Positions 53,722-64,000 of a stretch of 64,000 nt of DNA are shown here, in pieces. Source of the stretch: Alternaria dauci (taxonomy: Eukaryota > Ascomycota > Dothideomycetes > Pleosporales > Pleosporaceae); the NCBI RefSeq assembly GCF_042100115.1, contig NC_091274.1, positions 3,224,001 to 3,288,000 on the forward strand, read 5' to 3'. A program made the translations under genes and the position numbers. How positions within the stretch are numbered: position 1 is the first letter of the stretch; each line of letters starts with the position of its first letter. Under the pieces are notes generated by a model. That model ran no database searches, was not told the origin of the DNA, and worked only from the letters and a program-made list of their open reading frames with translations.

Positions 53722-56700
53722 ATGTCTTTAGATCTTGCACAACAAAACGATAGCGATTACGATAACAGCAGTGCTGGAGAGGAGGACGGCCTGTACCAAG
53801 ATGTGCAACCTGATGAGCACGATAGAGAACCTGACGAGCATGATGGAGAAGAATACCACGAGAGCAGCCTTGGGGACGAAGACGCAATAGCGAATAATCA
53901 ACTTACCTGGGCTATTGACCACAGCGGAGGTGACCACCGACTACCTGGTGAGTTTAAGAGCATCCTACTTGTACGCATATAGTAACTACGTAGTAGTGAA
54001 GGGATTTATCAAGATGATAGACAGCCCCGAATTTAACGGCAGTAAGGCTATTGGAATGCTGCAGAAGCGATACACGATAGACTACGGATCGAGGCGCGTT
54101 GGGTCCCGACCAGCCAAGCCTGAGGACAAATTTATCCCTGAGTTCCACCTCGACCTTATCATTATCATCGGCCGGCCGCTCCAACCCATTGTGAAGTTCT
54201 CTACGTTCTTCGACCACGTAACAATCAGCTTTAAACACTGGCGAGCTCCATACAGCGCTAAACACAGCCACGGACTGTCGTTTGATATGGAGCATCGTAC
54301 CTTCCGTCTTGCAAAGGGTGGAACGCGCGAATCTTGGTTTATTGTTATGCACCCTGTCGATAGCACAGTAGACCCTCTTCTGTCAGGCAGCGAACGTCGC
54401 AAACGCCGCGAGAAGGCGTCTGAGCACAGCGCTCTCAAACCCTCCCATGCCCTGTTCCTTACGTCGTACATTAAGAAAGTCTTCCTTACAGGCGTATTAC
54501 TTGGAGAGGGTGTTGAGGCTTCTTGGAAATTGGATGGACCCCAGTCGCAATCGATCTCAATCGTCAAGTGGGAAACGTTCCAGGAGCAGTTCATGGAAGG
54601 GTGGCCAGAGTACGTGCGCAAGAACACGCAGGATCCGTTCTGGACTGAGAACCTGCCAGCGTTCCATGCGTATGACTACGGGCAGAACCTTCCAATTGAG
54701 TTGTCTACTGAGCAACTCAATAGTCTGCCTAAGGAAACCCGGTTGCGCCCTGATGACGAGACGTCTGACTCTGATGACGAGACGTCTGACTCTGATGACG
54801 AGACGTCTGACTCTGATAGCGAGACGTCTGATTCTGGGAATGATTTGTCAAACTCTGGGAATGATTTACCAAACTCTCAGAATGATTTATCTAACTCTGA
54901 AGACGCGGCGGCTAGGTCCGAAGGCGGCGCAGAGGGGGCTACGCCCCCACAGAGCGGTACACAAACAGGCGATCCAATTCCCCCGCCGCACGACCATCAA
55001 CAGCCGTTTGATAACTACACACAGGATCTTCTACGCGCACTAGAGGACAAGTATAGACTGGAGAGCATTGAGACGGTCTCCTACGCGCTAGCGGTCGACA
55101 TCCACTCAATAGCATCTTCCAACCTCCCTAACGCCTCTAATGACGTCGGTGTCATTCTCGCACCTGCGCGCTGCCTCCTTGCCAATCGCAACAACGTTGT
55201 TCGCCAATACCAACACCCGCGCGACTTTACCTTCTACCCTCTTGCCTTCCATCCATCGTACGGCAACTTCTCCTCCGCGCAGCCCCCAGCATTCCTACGC
55301 GACAACGTGCTCGCTGTAATGGAGGACAACATGAGCTATCAGAACAACGGTGCGAGCGTGTTGACTAGTGGTTATTTTCAGGCGTACTCCAACATTAAGC
55401 GAACTATACGCCATAGCCCCGGCAACTTACTTGCTACCAAGGGCATTGCCACGGCTGCCCTGACGCTGCCAGATCAGGATGGCAACCTAAACCCTCGGGT
55501 AGCGGCGAAGCGGCAGCGTTTACTGCGGAAATTGCGAGGCGAACAGACTCCTGATAACCCTACGTCTTCCCAACCGTTCGCTCGCGAGCAACAGCGGATT
55601 AAAGCCGCTATAAAGGAAGAACTGTACGCGTTTAGGATGGAGCAAGTTCTGTCTGTGCAGGTGTCGCAGTTAGCTGACGGTCAACGGAATTTTGCGACAG
55701 TGCTTCAACCTATCCTCCAGCTAATCCGGTACTTCTCGCTGGAACAACCTACCTACATTGATGTCCTCTTCGCGTTCAAAGAACGCATCTTTCCAAAGGT
55801 TCTCTCCTCCTTTGCTAGTCTGTTCGCGCACGCATCAGACGAGTTTTATCGTCGCTTCAAGGCTGCTGGCTCTAAAGGGCTGCCTTTTGCCCTAGCGGAA
55901 GGTGTGGCCGCATTCGATCGCCTTGGCAGCTACTGCTTTACTGGGTTCCCCCGGTCTTTAGTGGGCTCAGTGCTCGGGCCTCTCTGCACCATAGAAAGCA
56001 TTGAGCAGGGTGGGTGGCCGTTTATCGACCCCAACATGCTCAATCTGCAAGGCAGTGGCCATGCTAACCTAGTGCGTTGGCCGCGCATGGACAATGGACG
56101 ACCTATTATGATGCACGTTGCTTCCATTCGCCACCACTATGGGCCCCAGGTTGCCGCTTATTGTCACAGCGAGGTATGGTTCCGTGAGCTTGGTGGGCTC
56201 ACAGGTAAAGGGCCTCGTGGCGCAGAAGAGTTCCTAGTAGAGGTGCTCGAAGAGATGTGGAAGCCGCAGACAATCGCTTTCGTAACACACCAATTCTATC
56301 GCGCTCTGAACAAGGGCGGACGGGGCAATGCTCAAAGCGTAAGCCTAACAACACTGCAGGCACGACAGGAGGCGCAAGAGCAGGTGACGCGTTGGGCTGA
56401 AAGCGAGCACCCCTTCTCTGCAGGGTTCGTGCAATTAGCGTTTCAAATATCAGCCGCTAACACAGTACAGGGAGTACGAGTCGATCTTTCCTGTCTTTTA
56501 TCCAGAAGCGACTTCGGGTTTGAGAAGCCAGACGCGACGCGACTTTGCGCAAGAGCTCTACTGGGAGTGTGTTAACAGCCATGGCCAATCTAGTAGCTAC
56601 CTCTTTTCAAAGAACGCGAGCTGGTTCACTGTGTTACGCGCTGCCGTGCAACACGCCAGGGCCAAGGCGATGAAGGAGGAATACTGGATCAGCGCCATAA

Positions 56701-57597
56701 TGTCAGCTCTAGCGGCGTGCCGCATTGACTGTGTGCCTGGTTCATACCATGGCCGATTGAGCTACCGGAGAATGACGCGGCTAGTCGGTAACGTTCCGGC
56801 CCCATCCGCTATAGCGGCGAGACCGGGCAGCCTCAAGCGGGCAGCGATTGAGGCAGTACACCAAGCAAAGCGGCGCTCGCAAACAAAGAGTACTATCGAC
56901 TTTGGTTGCCAAATCCCTTTTAACGCCATCCCGCCGCTAGTTGAAAAAGGTTTTCAGCAGTTGGACGGCCAGTTCTCAAAGTCCGGCATGAATCAGAAGG
57001 TTCGTGAACACTACCACAGAGCACGTCAGTGCCTCATCGAGTGCTTAGGTCAGCCAAAATGCGATCTAATGCTCATGTTGGTGTTAACCCTTGCATCCTC
57101 TTCAGCTACCCCTACTGTAGCGGTGAATGCGACTGAGTTTTCCAAAGGACCAACCAAGAACTCTGAAATGTTTGCGGCCGCCTTGGTAACAAGAATGCTC
57201 TGGTCTCTTCGACCAGATTACTTCCCGTCGGAGGAAGACGATGGTTGGGTGCTTTCGGTACGGGAGATGACGAAGAAGATTGGTAAGACTTCCCTAAGAG
57301 AGGCCCTTTTCCCAAGTAAGAAGCATTGCTAACATAGTACTATCTGGGGTAGAGCACAAAGGTTGCAACAACCGCTTCCTTCGACAACTGCAATGGATTC
57401 GGGTTACTAGTGGGCGTCGAGACTCCCCAAGGAACAGCGACATAGCGATCAACTATGATTCCGTTCTTGAGAAGAGACGTACAGAGTTAATGCGACTACG
57501 GAGCGATGCTAAAGGTTTTATTCAATGCGTGTTTGGTAGTTCTGATTATGCATGGGTTGACCGATGTCATACTATTATACAGGAGTCCCCAGTGTAG
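53722..57597 (+). CDS. Gene B copy 3: intact unknown protein, 1,245 aa
   Basis: Only copy in the window without the premature stop: codon 292 is TGG (54641-54643). Proposed exons are 53722-53947, 53994-56428, 56466-57282 and 57338-57597. The last exon adds a C-terminus reading VLSGVEHKGCNNRF to IIQESPV. The N-terminal 75 residues are acidic, residues about 80-290 may be globular, a heptad array of DDETSDS/NDLSNS units (54752-54898) forms an acidic linker, and the C-terminal two thirds is Trp- and Arg-containing, possibly globular. No transmembrane stretch or known catalytic motif was recognised. Codon 447 is Ser here, Leu in the other copies. The 37-bp third intron is the weakest part of the model. 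Confidence 0.75.
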
Positions 57598-58237
57598 AGT
57601 AAGCTATTATAGCTTCCACTATAATTTTACATCTTCTCTCCTATAAAACACGTATATACTATATACATCTTCTATCCTATACAGCTTTTGAAGAGATTAA
57701 TACACGTTACGTAGTGTTATGATTTTTTAAAATATTTCGTATTAACTGTAAATTCAGAAAAACACCAACCCCAATATTAACCGTACTATCGTTGTCGCAT
57801 GTAATCCGTTTCTTAATCTTAACTGTGTCTCTTCTCTACTATTTACATAATTAACGTAATAGTAAAAAGACGCAGGCACTAGAGAATAGAGCCTGCGAAG
57901 TCTACATTGCATTAGTGGCTGAAGTAGCACAGTGTAGAGGCATCCTGTTACTATTCTCCGCAGGCAAAGGTAATAGCACCTTGCGCGGCAACCTTTAAGG
58001 AAAAGAGAGGAAGCCGCTATGTGTTTCGCTCTTCTTTGTAGTTATTTGTAGATTTGTAGCCTGCGGTGTTGTTGACTTATCTGTATCGCAATACGACAGC
58101 AGCTTCCTAGCAGGCTGTAATCGTCGAGAGCCACGGTACAGCCGGTGACTTAGACGACAGACCTAGCCTAACACTAAATTGGCAAGCTTCCGCAACACGG
58201 ACGCATACACCCCACCTGCTAATAAGCACCGCTATGA
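57598..58237. other. Convergent intergenic region B/C, copy 3
   Basis: Same as 8144-8783, with the stem-loop at 57871-57897. No gene seen. Confidence 0.55.
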
Positions 58238-60228
58238 CTAGCAACTCTCGTCTACCTCACTACTTCCGTAGAGTGTCGCTAGAAGCTCAGCATTGTGCTC
58301 TTCGAGCCCATCACTCTTTTTCCGCAGCGCATAGTTCAGGGTCGTCAGGTAACCCGGTTTATTGTTCAACCTATAGGGCTTACAGGACAGAATAATTCAA
58401 GTACCGACATCTGTCGCAATGGCGCCGGCGATGCCGGGATACTTTCCGATGCGTCAGAATCAGTGTCATCTTCGGCTTCGCTGTCTGGAATCTCTGTTAA
58501 CCCCACCGCCGTAGCTAGCGCATTCGCTTCAATGCTAAGCCTCTCCTTTCCAGCAATCGGCGCACCAGTAATTCCATCCGGCCCTAGCCAGGCTTCGAGG
58601 GCCCTGCTTGCCGTGCAAATTTCCGGCCGTTCGCGCTTCACTAGCTCAAGAAAAACATCGCGCTGGTTCTTCCGCAGCACACGCTCGAGCCAATGGTTTG
58701 AGACCTCTTCGTGGGGTATGAGCAGCAGCGATCCCCAGCCTAGAGCTTGAACTATGTCGAACCATCGTGTCGCTCGCTTTAGGCGGTAACGAAAGGCTGC
58801 GTGGTCAGATTTAGATGGTGATTGGCAAACCAGATGGACCAAATATGTGATAGCCTCTGTTCGTGCCTGGCCCTTCCCGTACCTGTTGCGAGTTCTGTCG
58901 TTACTGGCTAGACGATCAGCGACCTGGATTTCGTCGACCTTGCGAGCGTACGCCTTCCCTAGCAAAGCGAAAGCCCAGCGAGTGCCAATGTTTACAGCTG
59001 CAAGCATCGTCTCGTACCGTGTGCACATGTCCCAGGCAAAGCAGAATGCATTGTCGGCATCAGTATGAAGTGTTGCGCTACTATCCACTGACTGCGACAT
59101 TTGCGTCTGGGTAAGAACATAACGATCTACTGGTTTTACCAAGAACGGCGTGCCCTGTTTCCGCCAATTATGCAGGAACTGCGCAGCGCTGTACTGCGAG
59201 GTTGCATTTCCAAAAGCACGCGCTTTTGCTAGCATGCTGCAGGCAGTATAGTAGGGTGTTGGCGAGGCTGTATAGAAATCAGCATCTTCCGCGACTTTTT
59301 GCTTGAAGATCCAAGAGATCGTCGGCTCATCGTCTGGCGCAATGCTGCCGTACGCCATACGTTCCTGCGCAGGCATCTTCTCAGGCGGTTCCTTTAAGCC
59401 TATCGCCTCGAGCTTTATTACACGCGATCTTTCTAGCTTTCTTGTACGCCGTAGCTCTGCAAGACGATTCTTGTTTGTAACTGTTGCGGACCTCTTTACG
59501 GATAGAGGCGTCGTCGCACTCTGGTTTTCGCTGTCCTCGTCGCTTGTTCCGCGCTCGTGTCCCCCCTCCGCTCTAGCTGTGTCTTTGCCAGCGTGTACTG
59601 TCATAGTGTTGACTTCGCTAGCCCTAGCCGTCGATTCGTCCGCGCTGTCCTCCTGTATTGCTAGGCGGTTTAAGCTGTTGGCACGGATCTCGCTGCGAAT
59701 AGGCGATGAGGAGGCTGGACGTTTACGGTACGGCACAAGGTCGCCTGTAGCCCTCTGTGCTGATGGCGGTATGCTATCGTCCTTGTCTGAGTCTATAGCC
59801 ATGCGGTCCTCCGCGATGCCTTCCGTTGGCGTCATTAGCCGCGCTGTAGTTAAGTTTCTAGGCTCTAGAGACTTACTACTAGCAAAGTCCATAGCAGCGC
59901 TTGTGAGACGCCCCCAATTTTCTGCGTCAAGTGTGCTGGCACCCAGCGTCTCTTTCAGCAGCCATATCGCATCTAGTGTCGAGTGGGCTATGAAAACCGG
60001 CTTGCACGCTTCGTCGTCGCCTACTTCTGGAACGATCCATCCCGCGTATCGTACATCGCCTGGTACACGGCATGGTTCTGCGAGACGACGCGCAAGAAAT
60101 CTGCTGTAGGACGGGTTAGGTGGGCTGTATGCTAAGTTGTTAGCGACTGTAGCGTCCCACTGTGCAGGAAAGCCTCTTCCGCTGTGTTTATCCTGACAAT
60201 GGTCACTATCGAGCTGTAACTGATCCAT
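58238..60228 (-). CDS. Gene C copy 3: unknown protein, about 650 aa
   Basis: Identical to copies 1 and 2. Start at 60228, candidate intron 58371-58408, stop codon at 58238-58240. Confidence 0.7.
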
Positions 60229-60672
60229 TTTAGAACCAAGGCTGACGCTCTAAGCCAGCGATTAGTGTGTGGGTAGAAAAGTAGTAAGAATAACAGCAGA
60301 GAAAAGAAGACGTGGCATGGAAAGCAGGGGGCCAGGGCGTGCCGGCAAGGTGCGGCATATAGTCGCACCGACTAACAAGGTAGAGTACGGTCCCTAATCC
60401 CAGAAGAGGTCGCGTCCTTGAGTGTAGAATACATGTTATTTCTCTTTTTAGAGTGCTATTCTTATATAATATTGAATACTAAAGTTTAGTTGTTGAAGAC
60501 ACGAAAGATCTCAAAGAGGTAGTCCTAGATAGGGAGGGTCGCTCTGCCTCGTACATCTAAGAGCGCAGTTCCAAATAATATAACACTAGTATTTGCCTTT
60601 AGAGGTGCAGCGTGAAGAAGGTTGGAGCGCCAGCCCTAAGGTAGTTAAAGCGTCCGAATGTTCCAGCTGCAA
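60229..60672. promoter_or_regulatory. Upstream region of gene C, copy 3
   Basis: Same as 10775-11218; no gene seen. Confidence 0.4.
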
Positions 60673-60744
60673 GGTTGCGATATGGCTTGGGACGCAAGTT
60701 GCCGCAACGGTTGGTTGCCAGCGAGGGCAAGTTACGCAGAGACC
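60673..60744. repeat. Isolated 68-bp repeat unit, copy 3
   Basis: Single diverged unit as in the other copies. Confidence 0.8.
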
Positions 60745-60818
60745 ACGGTATGGCTTCATACACCTACTAACACCTTTTGGGCAACTCTCTGGACTGTCCA
60801 AGGTACTGCATGACAGAG

Positions 60819-61231
60819 TTGTCAACAATCAAGCCAATCAAGCTGGGTGCCCCAGCTTAGCTTGATTAGTGGGTACCTCTACCTCAGCTTAGCTTGATTG
60901 GCTTGATGGTTAAAATTAATAAGCTTGGCTTGTTTAGCTTGATTAGCTTAACAAAATTAATCCCCCTTTCAAGAAGCTTAAAAGGGGATAGTGTAGGGGT
61001 ATCCTTATATAATCTTATCACCACGTGATCTTATCACCACGTGACCTTACTTACTTACTTTAACCTTCTTTATAGAGTATTAATTCTATCAAGCCAATCA
61101 AGCCAAACAATCAAGCTAGCTTATAGTAGCTTGGCTTAATTGATTTATACCTCTACTCTAGCTTAGCTTGATTGATACGCCAGCTTGATGCCCCAGCTTG
61201 ATAGCGATCAAGCTGGCTTGATTGTTGACAA
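60819..61231. mobile_element. MITE-like foldback element, copy 3
   Basis: Same 413-bp element; two single-base differences from copies 1 and 2, G for T at 61134 and A for G at 61165. The terminal inverted repeats are unchanged. Confidence 0.75.
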
Positions 61232-61651
61232 GTCTGCTGCATGAACAGACGGTTGTTGAACCAATGAACAAACTGATTCCTAATGGTTGTCGCTGTAGAG
61301 AAAACGTCGAGGTAGGCAGTATACTCAGTCCTGGACGGCACGCTGGGACTCTGCCTTGGCCACTGGTTCCTCAGATCTTCCACGAACGAGTCGATCGCCC
61401 TAGTTTGATTCTCCTGAAATGCGGCGTGCAATCCTGTCGTGATGCTGCTGTTCAGTCTCCGATTCTCGCTTTGGTAGATTCGCTTCATTGGAATCTGCAA
61501 ACGCCTTGGTGTTGCACAGCACCGTGTTCCGAATCGCATTCTTGTTGAAGTCCTGTCCCTGGTCTAGCTCGTATTTCAGTGCAGTAGGTGGCTGTACCGC
61601 CGAGAGCTTATATACCCTATAGGCTGCAGCTAGAGCCTGTATCGCATCCAT
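61232..61651 (-). pseudogene. Decayed gene truncated by the MITE, copy 3
   Basis: Same remnant as 11778-12197 with the same frameshift. Confidence 0.5.
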
Positions 61652-61697
61652 GTCTGACTTTTCGGCGTAAGCCGTCGTACAAAACTATGTCATTAGA

Positions 61698-62114
61698 TCA
61701 CGATATGGCTTGGGAAGCAAGTTGCCGCAACGGTTGGTTGCTAGCGAGGGCACGTTGCGAAGCGGTTGCGATATGGCTTGGGACGCAAGTTGCCGCAACG
61801 GTTGGTTGCTAGCGAGGGCACGTTGCGAAGCGGTTGCGATATGGCTTGGGACGCAAGTTGCCGCAACGGTTGGTTGCTAGCGAGGGCACGTTGCGAAGCG
61901 GTTGCGATATGGCTTGGGACGCAAGTTGCCGCAACGGTTGGTTGCTAGCGAGGGCACGTTGCGAAGCGGTTGCGATATGGCTTGGGACGCAAGTTGCCGC
62001 AACGGTTGGTTGCTAGCGAGGGCACGTTGCGAAGCGGTTGCGATATGGCTTGGGACGCAAGTTGCCGCAACGGTTGGTTGCTAGCGAGGGCACATTGCGA
62101 AGCGGTTGCGAAGC
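61698..62114. repeat. 68-bp tandem repeat, 6 units (copy 3)
   Basis: Six units instead of three, adding exactly 204 bp. The extra units match the internal units of the shorter arrays, as expected from unequal exchange or replication slippage. Confidence 0.93.
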
Positions 62115-62426
62115 ATGGAGTAGTATTTAGTGTGGTAGGTTGCATTCGGCCTGACTCGGAAGACCACGCGCCCGCAAGTCAGGCTGACAGCAGCGCTTCC
62201 ACTCACAACGTTACCTAGGTACAGCAGTAACTTGCTATTGCTAACAGAGGCAACTTTCTAGGCTTCCTACAGTGGCAGCAGTAGGCAATACGTACAGCGT
62301 TACTCTATGTTAGTCTGGTGCGCCTATATCGGTATTGAGTCATGGGATCGATTTTGTACTACAGACTACTTGAGAAAGTTACAGTATGTCTCCGCGATTT
62401 CCGGGCAGTCATTCCTTCAAAGTATC
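62115..62426. other. Downstream spacer of gene D, copy 3
   Basis: Same as 12457-12768; no gene recognised. Confidence 0.4.
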
Positions 62427-64000
62427 TCAGTCTTGCGCCTTTATCGTGCTCTGAAAATAGCCTTTAGCTTGGAGGTTCTTGACTATCCTCATGTCAATGG
62501 TGTCTCGGCATCCTTGAGGGGCAGTAGTTGTCAGCCATTCAACGAAGACTTCGGCGAACCTCGTATTAATGCGATGTTGGCGTTTCGCAGCCTGTTCAGC
62601 AATATGCGCGTTACTCTGAGGCTCAAGACCATGCAAGATGTTGCCCTCTGTAAGCGATATTGACTGACACATCGCGCCCGTTGCACCCACGAGAATATAG
62701 ACGCCATCGTCGACCTTGCCGCCCCCCTCATCCCAGACCTTCTTCCACTTGGGTACTTCCTTGTCCCGTGTCACGGCGTTGTAGGCATGAACAACGTGTT
62801 TCTCTCCAAACGTTTGGCAGATGTAAGCGTAGATCAGAGCACGTGACAATGTCGAGCTCGCGAGTACGACGTACTTGGCTCTGTACTCTAGGGTTTCTCC
62901 TTGGTGTGCGCGAGGACGGGGATGGGGAATGGTCGTCTTCTTGTTGCGTAGCTCTTCCAACGTCTTGTGAATGTATGCGACCTTGGCTGAGCCCTTGCAA
63001 GCCTCCAATGCAATGTCCCAGATGAATGAGTGTCGAATTGTGTCGCTGTTCACAAGAGCTGTGCGGAGGTTTTCGTTGTTATTACTGAGACTGCGGTGAG
63101 GGTCGAGGATCCGATCTCCGATAAGCTGGTCGGCATCCCAATTGTTGATTGCGGCCATAAGGTTAGGAAAGATGCTGACATGTCGCGCAATGCGGTAGGC
63201 CTCGGAGTCTGCGACTGCGCCTGGGGGCATGGTGGGCTTGGACTTCTTGCTGCTCTCTCCCCCTTGGTCTTCCCAGGCCTCCACTTCCTTCTCGTAATGC
63301 TGTTTGACCGCGGCTAGCACGCGAGACTCTTCTTGTTCCACGTTAGCGAAGTAACACGCATCGTGCTGCAGATACGTGAAGTTGACAGTAAGCTTTGCTG
63401 TGACAACGTTGAGGGGTTTGCGCCAGGGATCCAGACTGTCGGTGTCGCGCATTATGAAACACCACCGAACCATGTCCCGAAAATTGTTCAGCATGTCCTT
63501 GATCTCGCCGGACTGGAGTTGCTTGTCGAGCGCGGACTGTACTTTGTTCTTTTCCTTCTCGGTTTTACAACGCTGCATCCCGTCGTGATACTTCTTGTAG
63601 CTATTGAGGAGCTTTCTCCACACTGCAGTACAATCTACCCCTTTCAAATTGGCTAAAGCTTTGGCGCCTGGATCGGTGGACTGCTTTTGTACTAACCGCT
63701 GGATCACGTGGTCGGCGAATCCTAACACCAGGTCGACCCCGTTCGTGAGAGCTGTGCCCGTCTGACCTACTATACCAGTACGATGATCATTGGGCCTGTA
63801 GTCCAAAATGGGGTCGATGATGTGGGTGTAGGTTTGAGTTTTTGTACCCGGGGCGGTATGCAGCTCGTCGACCATGATTATTGCAGCGCAACCAACGAAT
63901 GTGACCAACCACACCTCGACCCTCACACCTTTGTCGTCTGTCCATATTTGCATGCGACGAGCCTGCCAAGGGCCGAGACCATCAAGCGCAGGCAATCGTG
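62427..64000 (-). CDS. Gene D copy 3: SNF2-type helicase, C-terminal part
   Basis: The 3' 1,574 bp of gene D, cut by the window edge; the start lies beyond 64000. It includes VDELH, GQTGTALTNG and the C-terminal motifs V and VI, all unchanged from copies 1 and 2. Confidence 0.88.
   Translation of the reverse strand, partial: RLPALDGLGPWQARRMQIWTDDKGVRVEVWLVTFVGCAAIIMVDELHTAPGTKTQTYTHIIDPILDYRPNDHRTGIVGQTGTALTNGVDLVLGFADHVIQRLVQKQSTDPGAKALANLKGVDCTAVWRKLLNSYKKYHDGMQRCKTEKEKNKVQSALDKQLQSGEIKDMLNNFRDMVRWCFIMRDTDSLDPWRKPLNVVTAKLTVNFTYLQHDACYFANVEQEESRVLAAVKQHYEKEVEAWEDQGGESSKKSKPTMPPGAVADSEAYRIARHVSIFPNLMAAINNWDADQLIGDRILDPHRSLSNNNENLRTALVNSDTIRHSFIWDIALEACKGSAKVAYIHKTLEELRNKKTTIPHPRPRAHQGETLEYRAKYVVLASSTLSRALIYAYICQTFGEKHVVHAYNAVTRDKEVPKWKKVWDEGGGKVDDGVYILVGATGAMCQSISLTEGNILHGLEPQSNAHIAEQAAKRQHRINTRFAEVFVEWLTTTAPQGCRDTIDMRIVKNLQAKGYFQSTIKAQD

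Larger units (their letters stand above)
50010..64000. repeat. Tandem unit, copy 3 (partial)
   Basis: Third unit, cut by the window end inside gene D. Positions equal copy 1 plus 49,454 up to the 68-bp array, then plus 49,658 because of three extra repeats. It differs from copies 1 and 2 at 54642 and 55107 (gene B), 61134 and 61165 (MITE), and in 68-bp repeat number. Confidence 0.95.

Noticed and set aside
871..64000. Assembly artefact duplicating one 24.7-kb unit
   Set aside because: The copies differ in repeat number, a stop codon, MITE bases and junction transitions. The possibility remains for copy number, but not for the existence of more than one unit.

Overview
The window looks like a filamentous ascomycete (Pezizomycotina-type) chromosome. 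The genes carry short introns (46-60 bp, two candidates of 37-38 bp) with CTAAC/GCTAAC branch sites, have pyrimidine-rich leaders and A-at-minus-3 start contexts. Parts of the noncoding DNA are saturated with CA-to-TA and TG-to-TA changes, the footprint of repeat-induced point mutation (RIP). No rRNA, tRNA, CRISPR or bacterial-type signals were seen.

Almost everything is one giant head-to-tail tandem repeat. After 867 bp of unrelated, RIP-damaged flank, a unit of 24,727 bp starts at about 871, restarts at about 25,283 and again at about 50,010, and the window ends inside the third copy. Genes are essentially identical between copies. The differences I found are: a different GC-rich array in copy 1, a nonsense change in gene B of copies 1 and 2 that is absent from copy 3, one missense change, two SNPs in a MITE, a 68-bp VNTR with 3, 3 and 6 repeats, and nine clustered transitions in an AT-rich block.

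Layout of one unit (copy 1 coordinates): a 34-bp GC-rich minisatellite (871-1683); gene A (+, 3 exons, 719 aa, ParB/sulfiredoxin-like N-terminus, 1842-4109); gene B (+, 4 exons, 1,245 aa, unknown, 4268-8143); gene C (-, about 650 aa, unknown, 8784-10774); a gene-poor stretch with 68-bp repeats, a 413-bp MITE and a decayed gene (10775-12768); gene D (-, 1,453 aa, SNF2-type helicase, 12769-17130); a divergent promoter holding four copies of a 16-bp motif; gene E (+, 1,468 aa, four CCHC zinc knuckles plus an SF1 UPF1/NFX1-type helicase, 18241-22647); a 22-bp minisatellite that grades into RIP-destroyed sequence; and a roughly 1.1-kb AT-rich block lacking CA, TG and CG dinucleotides.

Taken together the unit encodes one ParB/Srx-like protein, two helicases of different superfamilies (one with nucleic-acid-binding zinc knuckles) and two large proteins I cannot assign. 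No transposase, tyrosine recombinase (Starship captain), HUH Rep, reverse transcriptase or RecQ-type telomere-linked helicase was recognised. A self-amplifying replicon or mobile element, or a subtelomeric/accessory-chromosome amplicon, are the leading interpretations; both are inference. The gene models joining exons across frames were worked out by hand from splice signals and reading-frame continuity.
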